Counted from the first letter of the stretch, positions 51,869 to 61,463 are shown. The stretch: 64,000 nucleotides of DNA from Symbiodinium sp. CCMP2592 (GCA_905221615.1 CAJNDT010005834.1:404460-468459), one strand, 5' to 3'. The notes: generated from the sequence alone by a model not told the origin. Numbers and translations: made by a program.

Positions 51869-52317
51869 ATGAGTGTTGAACCTAACGTCGGGCTAAGGTG
51901 CTTAATTGAGATACCACGAAGGGTGTTGACTCATTTTGACAGCAGGACGGCGGTCATGGAAGTCGATATCCGCTAAGGAGTGTGCAGAATACATATTATC
52001 AGGGTGGTTTTAAGGAGATGAAATCAATTATGGGTGCACATCGGAGGCTTCTTGCTTAGAATAGGTTCCGGAAGATGCTATAGTTACACTATGCACCCGG
52101 CTACTACGAGGGCTCTGGGCACAAAAAGTGTATGGGACTAAAAAAACAAAAATCTAAAGAAGTATCCGAAACCGATATATTATTAACGGCGATGAAAGAC
52201 TTACTAGGCAAATTAGAAATGGAGGAAAAGAAGGTAGAAGCATTACAAAAGAAAAGGCGATACCCTTGTTTCAATTTTACTTCTTTACATTGTTGCCCTG
52301 TATCATTATTTCAGTGA
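51869..52317 (+). pseudogene. Decayed plus-strand viral-like coding region; intact tail 52,132-52,317
   Basis: An intact 61-codon frame starts at ATG 52,132 (MGLKKQKSKEVSETD...) and is Lys/Glu-rich, helical and probably coiled-coil. The same frame is readable upstream to about 51,940 (NTYYQGGFKEMKSIMGAHRR; LHYAPGYYEGSGHKK) but with TAG codons after ...RRLLA and after ...FRKML, plus a TGA further up. A second frame from ATG 51,869 reads MSVEPNVGLRCLIEIPRRVL and on to a stop at ~51,976. Together they suggest one or two decayed genes. It ends 3 bp before the convergent ATPase remnant, compact spacing typical of viral genomes. Function unknown. Confidence 0.4.
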
Positions 52318-52320
52318 TAT

Positions 52321-53095
52321 TTAATAGTACAAATAGAAAATATTTTTAATTTTTAAACGCTGCTGGAAGGTAATACAAAACATATTATTAACATCCTTCG
52401 CGTTGGTGTTTATGTAAGGAGCAAAATTAAGGGCCTGTTGATACATATCGTATAGTGTACAGTGTTTTCTTATCAACTAGCGCGCTGTTTTCTTCTAGGA
52501 AGCTATTAACTTCATTCATATTCTTCAACCTGAATATAAACAAAGCACTAGCATTTAAGCGAATTATCGGTGCCAAGACATTGTATTTTTGGGTGGATAA
52601 TATACACGAGATGGCGTTATGTCTTCCACGAGTAAATATGCCGTGAAGAATGCTTGAGTATCTTACAAATTTAGGGTCATCCGCAAAATCATCAGCAACT
52701 ATCAAGACGCTAAACAAATCCTTTTGTTTATTTTTTTTTCTGAAAATCAATGCCTGTATGCTGTGTTTCTATTAACTTCTTCAATGCTATAGGGTCGTAT
52801 TCTTCATAATAAACTTGCTCCTTTTCAGTATCAACCTTCGTCACATCGGTTATACACTTCTTAACGGGCGTCCATGTGTCATCAACATTAACGGTCGGCG
52901 AAAAATATAAATCCTTTCAAAGGAGTTTCGGTAGACTTTTTATATTAGGTTATGGATAAGCACCGTCTTGCCATCCGTTGATGAAGCCACGCATAACATC
53001 CTAGCGGGTAATTTGGGCATCATTTCATATTTAGAGTTTTTGTATTTGTATTCGGGTATGTCTATTGGTTCTACGGTTGGGATAGTTTCACTCAT
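52321..53095 (-). pseudogene. A32-like (FtsK/HerA) viral DNA-packaging ATPase, broken
   Basis: ATG at 53,095 on the minus strand. A Walker A-like SSTDGKTVLIHNLI lies at ~52,945-52,985, where the first Gly of GxxxxGK is Ala. Walker B LIVADDFADD is at ~52,677-52,716. Then come FTRGRHN, LSTQKYNVLAPIIRLNAS (the sensor-like STQ and IRxNA of this family) and a C-terminal part with VNNMFCITFQQRLKI ending at TAA 52,321. The lesions are a TAA at 52,940-52,942, a frame change near 52,900, another in a nine-base homopolymer at 52,731-52,739, and another near 52,465. The total span (~258 codons) fits the family. Such enzymes pump genomes into capsids of Polinton-like viruses, virophages and NCLDVs. The copy cannot make an intact protein; I judge it a remnant of an endogenous protist virus. 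Confidence 0.75.
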
Positions 53096-53134
53096 AATTA
53101 TTATTGACTAGAAAATATGTGATTTAAATGTATA

Positions 53135-53212
53135 ATGAATGAAAACTATGATGCTTATATTGAAACAATAAACGGTTTAGAAGTAGTAGAGGCAAAGATA
53201 ATAAAAATATAA
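53135..53212 (+). CDS. Micro-ORF in the viral-like island
   Basis: ATGAATGAAAAC... encodes about 25 residues (MNENYDAYIETINGLEVVEA...), divergent from the ATPase remnant by 40 bp. AT-rich and acidic; may be a truncated gene or chance. Confidence 0.25.
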   Translation: MNENYDAYIETINGLEVVEAKIIKI

Positions 53213-53302
53213 TAAGGTGCAACGATGTTGCTATTTATCATTGGAGTTTGTGAAAGCAGTTAAATTTGCTTGATAAATGTTAAAAAGATCTAAATAGCAT
53301 AA

Positions 53303-53665
53303 ATGAGTGATATAACTGACAGTGAAAAAAAGGTGTTTTCTATAAGTGCTAATGGTATATCTTGTATCCCTTGTAGATGTAAAAGACAACCTTATCATAA
53401 GGAAACTAAAACAACAGAGGAAAACAACATAGTTACGACAAATGTTACAGAGGATAGACGAAAATTGATTTTTGATGTGTCACCGGGTGAAAACGGTATA
53501 TTCAACACCGAAGGTCAAGTCGGAAGCGTTGAAATATGTGATACTGGATGGGGACACAATAGAATTACCCCTGAGGAATGCGAACAGAGACTAGAAGGAA
53601 CTGAAACAAACATTGAAGTCATCAAGAAGGACATAAAGAGGTTGGAGTTTGAACTGAATGATTAG
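53303..53665 (+). CDS. Hypothetical 120-aa protein of the viral-like island
   Basis: An intact frame from ATG 53,303 to TAG, preceded by an AT-rich leader. The N-terminal third is Ser/Thr-rich with a Cys cluster (CIPCRCKR). The middle contains VSPGENGIFN and DTGWGHNR; the C-terminus (PEECEQRLEGTETNIEVIKK to the end) is a predicted helix or coiled coil. Strong Lys/Glu/Asn/Ile use and A/T-ending codons match the ATPase remnant and differ from the LINE. No recognised family; it could be a structural or accessory protein of the virus. Being intact while its neighbour is broken suggests chance survival. Confidence 0.5.
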   Translation: MSDITDSEKKVFSISANGISCIPCRCKRQPYHKETKTTEENNIVTTNVTEDRRKLIFDVSPGENGIFNTEGQVGSVEICDTGWGHNRITPEECEQRLEGTETNIEVIKKDIKRLEFELND

Positions 53666-53702
53666 AAACTAAAAATTAGTACGAAATTGATATAATATAG
53701 AT

Positions 53703-53909
53703 ATGGAGGATATGGAGTGTTTATTTCCTAAGAAAGAAAAAGAGGAAGAGAAGAAGAATGGGTTGGAAGAAAGAAGGAACATAAGAAAATGCAATGCGAG
53801 GCTAAATGCGGTTTTGGATGAACTAGAGGATTACTACCATTATGAAGAGTATAAGAAACGATTCAAATTGTTGTTTGAGTTTTATCAGTTAGAAGAATTG
53901 TTGAAATAA
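53703..53909 (+). CDS. Hypothetical 68-aa charged helical protein of the viral-like island
   Basis: The frame begins 37 bp after the previous stop, just behind an AT-rich TATAATATAG. The sequence is almost wholly helix-forming: a Lys/Glu block (PKKEKEEEKKNGLEERRNIR) then a Leu/Tyr/Phe-rich half (RLNAVLDELEDYYHYEEYKK). No signal peptide or membrane segment. Same orientation and composition as the 120-aa frame, so probably the same transcription unit (inference). Unknown family. Confidence 0.5.
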   Translation: MEDMECLFPKKEKEEEKKNGLEERRNIRKCNARLNAVLDELEDYYHYEEYKKRFKLLFEFYQLEELLK

Positions 53910-53933
53910 TTTGAAAATGAGTTTGTGTTGTAT

Positions 53934-54062
53934 ATTGACAGTGCCCCCATGCCAGTGCCACGTGTGCTTCCATAAATGCATCAACAGCATGTGGTAATGG
54001 TCTAATTAGTTTGTTTCGTGCTTTTGGAAGAAGGAGAAGAAAAACCCCGATAGTCCCTATAT
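53934..54062 (+). pseudogene. Startless short frame at the right edge of the island
   Basis: After an upstream TGA the frame reads CASINASTACGNGLISLFRAF then GRRRRKTPIVPI and stop. Small-residue-rich then strongly basic; a different frame on the minus strand is also open here. Unassigned, possibly the end of a truncated gene. Confidence 0.25.
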
Positions 54063-54307
54063 AATGTTCTAATGACTTAATTCAAGAATTCAATCATCAG
54101 AGTATTGTTTCTTCTTCCTACCTTATCCCTAAACCTTATTCCTATTATTGTTAAATTATTTAAGAAGACCATTTGCATTTTCAAGGGTTAGGGATTTCGG
54201 GTTGATGCTATCGGGTTTTGTATGGGAGTGTTGGTGTATGAGGCTTAGAGTGGGTTTTTCTATGTGGTGGTGTATGGGTCTTCTAATGGTTCCATCCTGG
54301 GGTGTTT
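54063..54307. other. Transition from AT-rich island to host-type mosaic
   Basis: AT-rich to about 54,180, then G/T-rich ggtttttctatg sequence. No integration duplication recognised. Confidence 0.4.
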
Positions 54308-54441
54308 CCTATGGGTCTTTTGGTGAGGTTAGGGTTGAGGTATAGGTTGTTATGGTTTTGGGTCTTCAGGTGGGTCTTTCCTAGGGTTCTACCTATGGGT
54401 CTTGGGTGGAGTTAGGGTTGAGGTATAGGTTGTTATGGTTT
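54308..54441. repeat. 84-bp direct duplication
   Basis: CCTATGGGTCTT at 54,308 and 54,392, and GTTAGGGTTGAGGTATAGGT at 54,328 and 54,411, mark two adjacent copies. Confidence 0.85.
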
Positions 54442-54559
54442 GGGCGCTAGGGGGGGGTGCATGAGTTGAAAAAGGAAATGGTCTATGCTAACTGAAAGCC
54501 CCCCCAATCCACAAGTTGGCAATCCACACGTTCAGCCGAACAACCCTCAAGCCCAATTC

Positions 54560-54651
54560 TTACCTTTGGTTAGTAGGGAATGGAAGAATGGTAGTTAACA
54601 GTAGTTATAATTGTACCCCCATTCCTCCATTCCCTACAAACCCAAGGTAAA
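54560..54651. mobile_element. Hairpin family Q (complete)
   Basis: TTACCTTTGGTTAGTAGGGAATGG pairs with CCATTCCCTACAAACCCAAG; half copy at 10,190. Confidence 0.75.
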
Positions 54652-54802
54652 ACTTCAAAGGTCTCAAACCTCAAGGCTCGACGGAAAGACGCCTCAACCC
54701 CCGTCACCTCACTGCTGAAACAATTTAGACCGTCAAGCCCAAGTCACAATTACGGGAGCCTCAAAGCTGAAGTGCTACATATTACTATTCCTTTAAAGCG
54801 AA

Positions 54803-54899
54803 CTCCAGAAAGTTGGAATATGGATTAATGGTAGGATCCCCTATAATTTACCTTAAAGGGGTTACGATAATGATATTCCAACTTTCTGGCTTCTACTGT
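54803..54899. mobile_element. MITE-like family D, copy 5
   Basis: CCAGAAAGTTGGAATATGG and ATATTCCAACTTTCTGGCTT, near-perfect arms. Confidence 0.9.
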
Positions 54900-55020
54900 A
54901 GAGTTCCGACTATCATCATGAACGTGCATTTAACCGACCACCAACCCCTGTTTATGTTAACTAAGCCCCTCATCTCGAGTCTTCAAACCTAGCTCCCTAA
55001 CCGCTAAACTCAAGCCCCAC

Positions 55021-55166
55021 ATACCCTGAAGCCTGAACCCTAACCCTAAACCATACCTCAACCCTGAATAACCTACCTTTTTAGCGTTCTTTATTCTGAT
55101 TTCCTTATATAAGTCCTTAAAAAGGTAGGTTATTCAGGGTTAAGGTATACCCTGAAGCCTGAAACC
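55021..55166. mobile_element. MITE-like family I with 20-bp flanking direct repeats
   Basis: The hairpin (GAATAACCTACCTTTTTAGC / AAAGGTAGGTTATTC) spans ~55,051-55,148. ATACCCTGAAGCCTGAACCC at 55,021 recurs at 55,147 with one mismatch. Confidence 0.8.
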
Positions 55167-55348
55167 CAGGTCAAGTGCAGAACTTCGTCTCGCATGGTCC
55201 CAACGGGCCCCGCGAGGTTCCACCTCTCGGCCTTCCTCCAAGGGTCCTGAGTAACTACCTAAACCCGCAAAAGTACTTAAAATAATGCCTCAAAACCGAT
55301 AAAGGCCCATTATTCTAGATACTGTTGGGGTCCAGGTACATTGCAGAA

Positions 55349-55457
55349 CTTGGACCTAGGGTAGGCCCTTATTCCCTTAAGGGGCTCAGATTCCCTTAGA
55401 GGCCCGTTTAAACCAGAAAGAGCACCCTTTTTCTTCCTAGGTTACTCCTGGGTCTAG
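55349..55457. mobile_element. MITE-like family E, copy 6
   Basis: CTTGGACCTAGGGTAGGCCC to GGTTACTCCTGGGTCTAG. Confidence 0.8.
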
Positions 55458-55571
55458 AAGTAGGGTTTGTTAGTAGGAAGTCCTACAGCAGTTTGGGAAA
55501 GTATCCCCCATGTAGATCCCATATAGGTACTTAGGACCTTCTGACATTTGGGGCCATTGCAGAACATTTCA

Positions 55572-55675
55572 TCTAAGGCTCCATGTACCCATGTAGTATA
55601 TGCTCCTTAGAGGGGTTCCTATATAGGTTCTTTTAGGCCTTGGTATATACTATATGGACACATGGAGGCTTAGGG
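55572..55675. mobile_element. MITE-like family G, copy 7
   Basis: CTAAGGCTCCATGTACCCAT and ATGGACACATGGAGGCTTAG. Confidence 0.85.
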
Positions 55676-56129
55676 TTCGGCAACATCAAGCAGCATACGG
55701 TCGAAGCTGCGACCCTCAAGGGCGTGATCCTCGTTCCGCCAAAGAGTATCCCCGGCAGGCCTGCCTCCTGCGAGATCTGTGTGCCGATAATCTGCCCACC
55801 GACTAGGGTGTAGGGTCACAACCCAATCCAGGGAGTCCATCAGAGAGGCGGACTTGCCCAAGCTCGGTCAGCAAGCTTTGGAAACTGCCATCCCGCTCCA
55901 GTGCTGGATCCGCTCAGGAGTCAGTCTTAAAGGATTTCGGAAAATGTGGTACCTCTCGGCTGGCATTAGCAATCATGCAATTGGGGTCGAGGGAGAGTTT
56001 TCCAACTTTTTGCAAATCATCATTCCATGCCAGGCCCGAAGCCCTAAGCACGTCCTTGAAAACCCGAGAAACCCTACGCAGCTATGCTAGAGGCATGTCG
56101 AGCCACTTCTGGCCAATACACCTTGGTTA
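55676..56129. other. GC-richer stretch with competing ORFs
   Basis: At 55,680-55,870 all of minus frame 63 aa and two plus frames are open (for example NIKQHTVEAATLKGVILVPP). No family recognised, so no gene is called. Confidence 0.35.
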
Positions 56130-56238
56130 CTATAGCGGCCTAAATCATTACCAATAATTACTAGCTTTGGGGTTCCTGATTTTTATTTGTAGTATAATGG
56201 GCCCCAAACCCTATTCTAGTCATTATGGCCCCTATACT
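56130..56238. mobile_element. MITE-like family F, copy 9
   Basis: TAGCGGCCTAAATCATTACC to CATTATGGCCCCTATACTA. Confidence 0.8.
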
Positions 56239-56649
56239 AAATAGTTTTCGTCCTTCTGATGCAGCCCAAATGCAGTGAAGGGTTTACGGTCCGGAAGTTT
56301 GCTTATCGCCAGAATTCAGATGTAAAGTCGCCGTCCTAATGTCTCAGCGAAGCCTTTTCCCCTAAACCCCGCCCTCAGCCATACCCGCCGCTCGCGTCAC
56401 CTCTGCAAACATTAGGCTCACTACACCAGCTCCCAAACTGAACCAAGGCGAAAGTCCAATCCCTGATTAAGCTCTATCCCGGCTACTCTCATGCAAACCA
56501 ATGCCAAACCAAATCGAAGCCTTGTTCCCTGTCCTGAGCAAACTCCTCAACAAGAAACCCAAGCATGAAAGCAAAGAGCCTGAACAGTCAACACAAGTCC
56601 ACGATTTTGGTCCGGTCCCAATCATCCCTAACCTTTCATCCTGCATCCC
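56239..56649. other. Non-coding stretch
   Basis: Unique sequence; short ORFs without domains. Confidence 0.45.
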
Positions 56650-56735
56650 CCTAGGGCTGCATGTGCCCATACAGACCTACATAGGAACCCTTTAAGGCCA
56701 AAGTATATACGAGATGGGTACATGGAGCCTTAAGG
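56650..56735. mobile_element. MITE-like family G, copy 8 (shortened)
   Basis: CTAGGGCTGCATGTGCCCAT to GGGTACATGGAGCCTTAAGG. Confidence 0.75.
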
Positions 56736-57360
56736 TCCACAATACCTGACCCTAAGCGCCAGTCCCTACACTCTAAACATCTCAATACCAAAGCGGTGCA
56801 GGAAAGGGAGTACCTCCTCCGCTCACAGAAGCCGCCAGGGTGCTTTGGGGCGAAAATTAACAAGTTGCAGGGTTTACGGTTACTTATTCGTTGGCGTTTC
56901 CCTGGATTCTGTAAGGTTGTTGAAGTTCTCTTAAAGGGTCTATTCCGGGTCTAGGGTTTGTGGGGTCTACATATTAAAGACCAGTATTGCCTCATTCAAG
57001 GTACTTGCGGTGTCTTGGTACACCCCAAACCCTGAACCAAGAACCTCCTTCCTGTGCTCAGGATGACGACCAGAGGGCCGTGAGGCAAAACTTTGCAACC
57101 CGGCTGGTGCGGCCGGGTGCAACTAGCGAAATGTCTTTTCAACCCAGGACGCCACTGAGCAGACAAAGGCTACCAGGGTTTACCAGTCTGACCGTTAAGG
57201 ATTTCTGATTTAATGTTTGCCCCTAAACCCTAAAAAACCAAACCCCCAACCCTAAACATCAAACCATAAACCTCGAACCTCAAGTTTGCTTCTGCCACAG
57301 TCGGTGGTCTCATGGGGTGCTCTTGGGCTGATCCATGTGATTTCCGCATTCAACTGAGGT
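56736..57360. other. Non-coding stretch
   Basis: CCCTAAA words at 57,220-57,280; no gene recognised. Confidence 0.45.
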
Positions 57361-57485
57361 CTACTTGAAGGGTCATGGCACTTGGTAACTAGGCTTGTAA
57401 TTAAGGCAACTGTGCTTATATAACTACCCATAAGCCCAATTAAAGTACTTATAATCTTACTTACTAAGTCCCAGGATCCTCCGTA
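57361..57485. mobile_element. MITE-like family C, copy 8
   Basis: CTACTTGAAGGGTCATGGCA to CTTACTAAGTCCCAGGATCC, TA at both edges. Confidence 0.85.
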
Positions 57486-57587
57486 GGGCATATAGGGTCC
57501 GGGTTTAGGGTATTCCAGTGTTTAAGGTCTGGGCTGGCAGGGCTTGCTTGATTGTCGTATGTTGGTCGTGTGTGTTTATTTGTATGG

Positions 57588-58451
57588 GTGCTGGTGGTGG
57601 TGGTGGTGGCGGCGGCGGGGTGTGGTGGGGGTGGTGGTGGTGGTGGTGGTGGTGGTGGTGGTGGTGGTGGTGGTGGTGGTGGTGGTGGTGGTGGTGGTGG
57701 TGGTGTGTGGTGGTGGTGGTGGTGGTGGTGGTGGTGGTGGTGGGGTGGTGGTGGTGGTGGTGGTGGTGGTGGTGGGTGGTGGTGGTTGGTGGTGGTGGTG
57801 GTGGTGGTGGTGGTGGTGGTTGGTGGTGGTGGTGGTGGTGGTGGTGGTGGTGGTGGTGGTGGTGGTGGTGGTGGTGGTGGTGGTGGTGGTGGTGGTGGTG
57901 GTGGTGGTGGTGGTGGTGGTGGTGGTGGTGGTGGTGGTGGTGGTGGTGGTGGTGGTGGTGGTGGTGGTGGTGGTGGTGGGGGTGGTGGTGGTGGTGGTGG
58001 TGGTGGTGGTGGTGGTGGTGGTGGTGGTGGTGGTGGTGGTGGTGGTGGTGGTGGTGGTGGTGGTGGTGGTGGTGGTGGTGGTGGTGGTGGTGGTGGTGGT
58101 GGTGGTGGTGGTGGTGGTTGGTGGTGGTGGTGTGGTGGTGGTGGTGGTAGGTGGTGGTGGCTGGTGGTGCTGGTGGTGCTGGTGGTGCTGGTGGTGGTTG
58201 GTGTGTGGTGGTGGTGGTAGGTGGGTGGTGGTGGTGGTGGTGGTGGTGGTGGTGGTGGTGTGGTGGTGGTGGTGGTTGGTGGTGGTGGTGGTGGTTTGGT
58301 GGTGGTGGTTTTTGGTGGTGGTGGTGGTGGTGGTGGTGGTGGTGGTGGTGGTGGTGGTGGTGGTGGTGGTGGTGGTGGTGGTGGTGGTGGTGGTGGTGGT
58401 GGTGGTGGTGGTGGTGGTGGTGGTGGTGGTGGTGGTGGTGGTGGTGGTGGC
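57588..58451. repeat. (GGT)n array, about 860 bp
   Basis: Almost pure TGG/GGT with a few frame-shifting interruptions (gtgtgg, gttggt, ggtgctggt and a tttttgg break near 58,310). Long Gly/Trp/Val or Pro/Thr/His ORFs are artefacts. Confidence 0.98.
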
Positions 58452-59460
58452 ATACAAGCTTTTATCTGAAAATCTCTGAAACAATATCGTTCTTGCTTGT
58501 CTTCTGAGGGGAGTACAAAGTCTTACCTGGAACTGGAACCGTAGCGTCTTGGGCTCTTCGCGTTCCTTCATGTAGTTAAGCCTTTCAAGATCCCTTTGCT
58601 GTCGGTGCCTAGTTTGAAACACGCCTTCGCATTCCTTATACGTACTGGAATACTTCGGAGTAACTGGGATAGTAAGGTTGCCTTCATGTGACACCCTTAG
58701 CAGACGCCCTGACAATGCCCGAGTGGAAATTCCTGGCATTGGGCCGAATGGGCTATCAGACCAATGCACTGCGGCGACCTTCGTGGAAGAAGCTACATGC
58801 TAAGCCCTAAACGTAAACCCTCTGTCTAGGGGGCAAGAAAACTTGAAACCCGAATCCTGAAAGACACAACACAATCCTGTCACATGTGAAGGGCCCTAGG
58901 TAAACCCTTCATTTTCACAGCCAGGCAGCCAGCCACCACCCACCGACCCACCCACCCACCCCCACCCTCCCACCCTCCCCTTATTCACTACGGTGGAAGG
59001 GAGTCCGGCTGGATAAACGGTTCAGATTTTGCCATCAGCGTTAAACGGGTTGAGTGTTTCAGGCATTATCAGCACAACACTGACAAAGAGGGCTGAATGA
59101 TTTGTCATGTCGGCCCATTTGTAAACCAAATCTAGCCACGCAAGCCTCTGTCCCAAATATGATCTCCCGTAAGTCAAACCCTATACAAAGTTACAGAAGC
59201 GTTATCAACCCAGATCAAGCCTTACATAAACCCTCACCAATCACTTGTCAAGAAATTGGAAATAATTACCCCCAAAACTCACAAAACCGTCCCTAAACCC
59301 TAAACCCTAGACCCTAAACCGTGTCGGTTTATTGTGTAGTCGACACGCTTCCACGGGCGTCAGCCCGTCCATCTCGCACAAATTGCTTTTGCAAACTGGT
59401 GCATGTGCAGACCTGGGACCTCAACACCCGAGCCCTCTAACTCTAAAGGGTTTAGGGTTT
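58452..59460. other. Non-coding stretch right of the GGT array
   Basis: A minus-strand frame (58,769 into the array) has ~105 ordinary residues (CEGVFQTRHRQQRDLERLNY) with no family recognised. A CCACCCACC run lies at 58,931-58,980 and ccctaaaccc at 59,290-59,320. Confidence 0.4.
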
Positions 59461-59569
59461 AATATAGGGGCTTTAATAATTACCTATACTATTTTGGGGC
59501 TCCCTTAGTATAATTATAGTATATAATGCGCCCCAAACCCTCTTCTAGTTATTAAGTCCGCTATATTGG
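59461..59569. mobile_element. MITE-like family F, copy 10
   Basis: ATATAGGGGCTTTAATAATTACC and AGTTATTAAGTCCGCTATAT. Confidence 0.85.
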
Positions 59570-59605
59570 GGTCTGTAGGAGCCCTACACCCTAGGCCCTA
59601 AGCCC

Positions 59606-59700
59606 TACCTGAACCCTGAATAACCTACGTTTTTAGGGTTCCTTGCTATGATTTCCTTATATAGGTCCTTAAAAGAGGTAGGTTATTCCGGGTCAAGGTA
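59606..59700. mobile_element. MITE-like family I, copy 2
   Basis: CCCTGAATAACCTACGTTTT and AAAGAGGTAGGTTATTCCGGG; core TGATTTCCTTATATAGGTCC matches the 55 kb copy. Confidence 0.85.
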
Positions 59701-59795
59701 GGCCCTAACCATGAAAAACTCAATCCGGAGTCCCACATGCGCCTGAGCGTCGCCATGCACAGACAGTCTCACTCCAAGTGCTGCATGCAGTGAGC

Positions 59796-60042
59796 TATGC
59801 GTGCCTCTAGGGGCACGGTCTGTATGTTTGTATCACATATACATGAAAAGTACATAATGTAGGAATCTGATTAAGCAACCCTGGGCCTATAACCCCAAAA
59901 TAGTATATAGGATTCATATAAGGAACCCTAATACATGCCCAAACTTTCTTAATCAGGCTCCTACATTATGCATATCTACATAGCGTGCCTCTAGGGGCAC
60001 AGTTTTTTTGTTTATATCACATATACATGACAAGTTCATGTG
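59796..60042. repeat. Duplicated 60-bp block flanking a family H element
   Basis: GCGTGCCTCTAGGGGCAC...ATCACATATACATGA occurs at ~59,796-59,856 and again at ~59,980-60,042. A family H copy (59,855-59,969; TA-flanked) sits exactly between. Confidence 0.85.
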
Positions 60043-60974
60043 CATAACCCTAAACCCCTAAATCTACATAGCGTGCATGAGGTTTCAAGCTGTAGGCTTG
60101 AGGGACGAGACGCACGGGTGAGTTCCCGGCAGCTAGGGTTGCTAAGAGTCGTCTTTTAACGTACATGTACCGTAATCCCTGAACTCGAACAAAACCCAGG
60201 ATCCTAATTCCCTATGCTTAAGAACATATTGTGCTGAACTTCTTGTATTAATTGCTTCTAGCCACCTAAGGAGCCGAAGTTAGAAACCCTCTGGACCCTG
60301 ACCCCTGTAAGAGATCTCAAAAGTAAACCGCCCTAAAGCACTTAGAGCTCCCCAAAGTCTCCAAGCCCGAACACTAGACCCAAGAAGGGCTTAGGGTTGG
60401 GGTTTAGGGTTTAGGGACTCTAAGTGTGGATCCAAAAACCTAGTGCTTGAAGGGTTATGCTTACAATTCTGGGGGGGGGGGCTAATCCTGTTAGTTTGTC
60501 GATGGCGGAAAGTCTCCCAAACCATAATAGTAATTTCCGACTATGGAAACTGTACTTCCTACTGTGTAGTTACCTAGAAGACCTTGGGGCAGAGCCCGAA
60601 GTCGCGGCACTTGAGAGTTTGATTTGCTAGCGGGCTAGATGCCTGCAGTACATGTACATCGCCGGAAGCCTCCGAGTATAAGTAACCAAACTACAGACAA
60701 GTACGTACATATTAGGGTCATGTACTCAAGCTGTAAAGGGCTTGTTGGCTTTCGGGTTTCAGGTCTTAAGCTTTTAGGGTTTTGTGTAGGGTTTAGGGTT
60801 TACCCTAGACATCAAAATAGCCCAAAAGCCTTATGTAGTATGGTCTCTGGGCCCGACAGCCTTAATATATATATATATATATATATATCCTTAGATGCCT
60901 AGGGTCCAGGGGAGGTTATGGGGAAGTTTGGAGGTCAGTTCAATACTCATGACTCCTGACCTCGCTTTGGGGGG
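60043..60974. other. Non-coding stretch
   Basis: An 11-G run at 60,472-60,482 and (TA)11 at 60,866-60,888; no gene recognised. Confidence 0.5.
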
Positions 60975-61112
60975 TTTGGGGACTTGGGGTTGCGGGTTTA
61001 GGGTTTAGGGTTTAGGGTTTAGGGTTTAGGGTTTAGGGTTTAGGGTTTAGGTTTAGGGTTTAGGGTTTAGGGTTTATGGTTGAGGGTTTAGGGTTTAGGG
61101 TTTAGGGTTTAG
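60975..61112. repeat. Near-perfect TTTAGGG telomere repeat array
   Basis: About sixteen units, mostly exact, G-rich orientation. The cleanest telomeric block of the window. Confidence 0.95.
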
Positions 61113-61463
61113 GGGGGTTCCTTGAATCAGTGAAGGTATTCGGCTTCAGAATTTTCATCAGGTTCGGGCTTTCAGGGCTTCCCGGCTCAGCCGACTGATC
61201 CAGCAACGCAGAGCATAGTGTCCGAATTCCTTTTTGGTATGTTCTTCTCCAAGCTCTTAAGTCACCCTGAATTCAGCACGACAAAACCCTAGCCGCCAAT
61301 TCCCAACAGCTTATGTCTCCGGCTTAAGGTCGGGCTTCTCAGCCCCTCCTGTGCCTCCCCACCAAAATTCGATGCCTGCGGCTCGGTCACAGTTTAACGC
61401 GCTGGACAATGCCTTCATGAAAAAGAGACGGCAAGCGACTGGGCCATGGAGATGGCCGTGGTA
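61113..61463. other. Non-coding stretch
   Basis: A short coding-like run near 61,385-61,460 (ARSQFNALDNAFMKKRRQAT) is unassigned. Confidence 0.3.

Noticed and set aside
57464-58769. Very long ORFs of poly-Pro, poly-Gly, poly-Trp, poly-Val, poly-Thr or poly-His
   Set aside because: All are translations of the (GGT)n array in different frames and strands.
60975-61112. True chromosome end
   Set aside because: Ordinary mosaic sequence with MITEs continues for 3 kb on the far side, so the array is interstitial.
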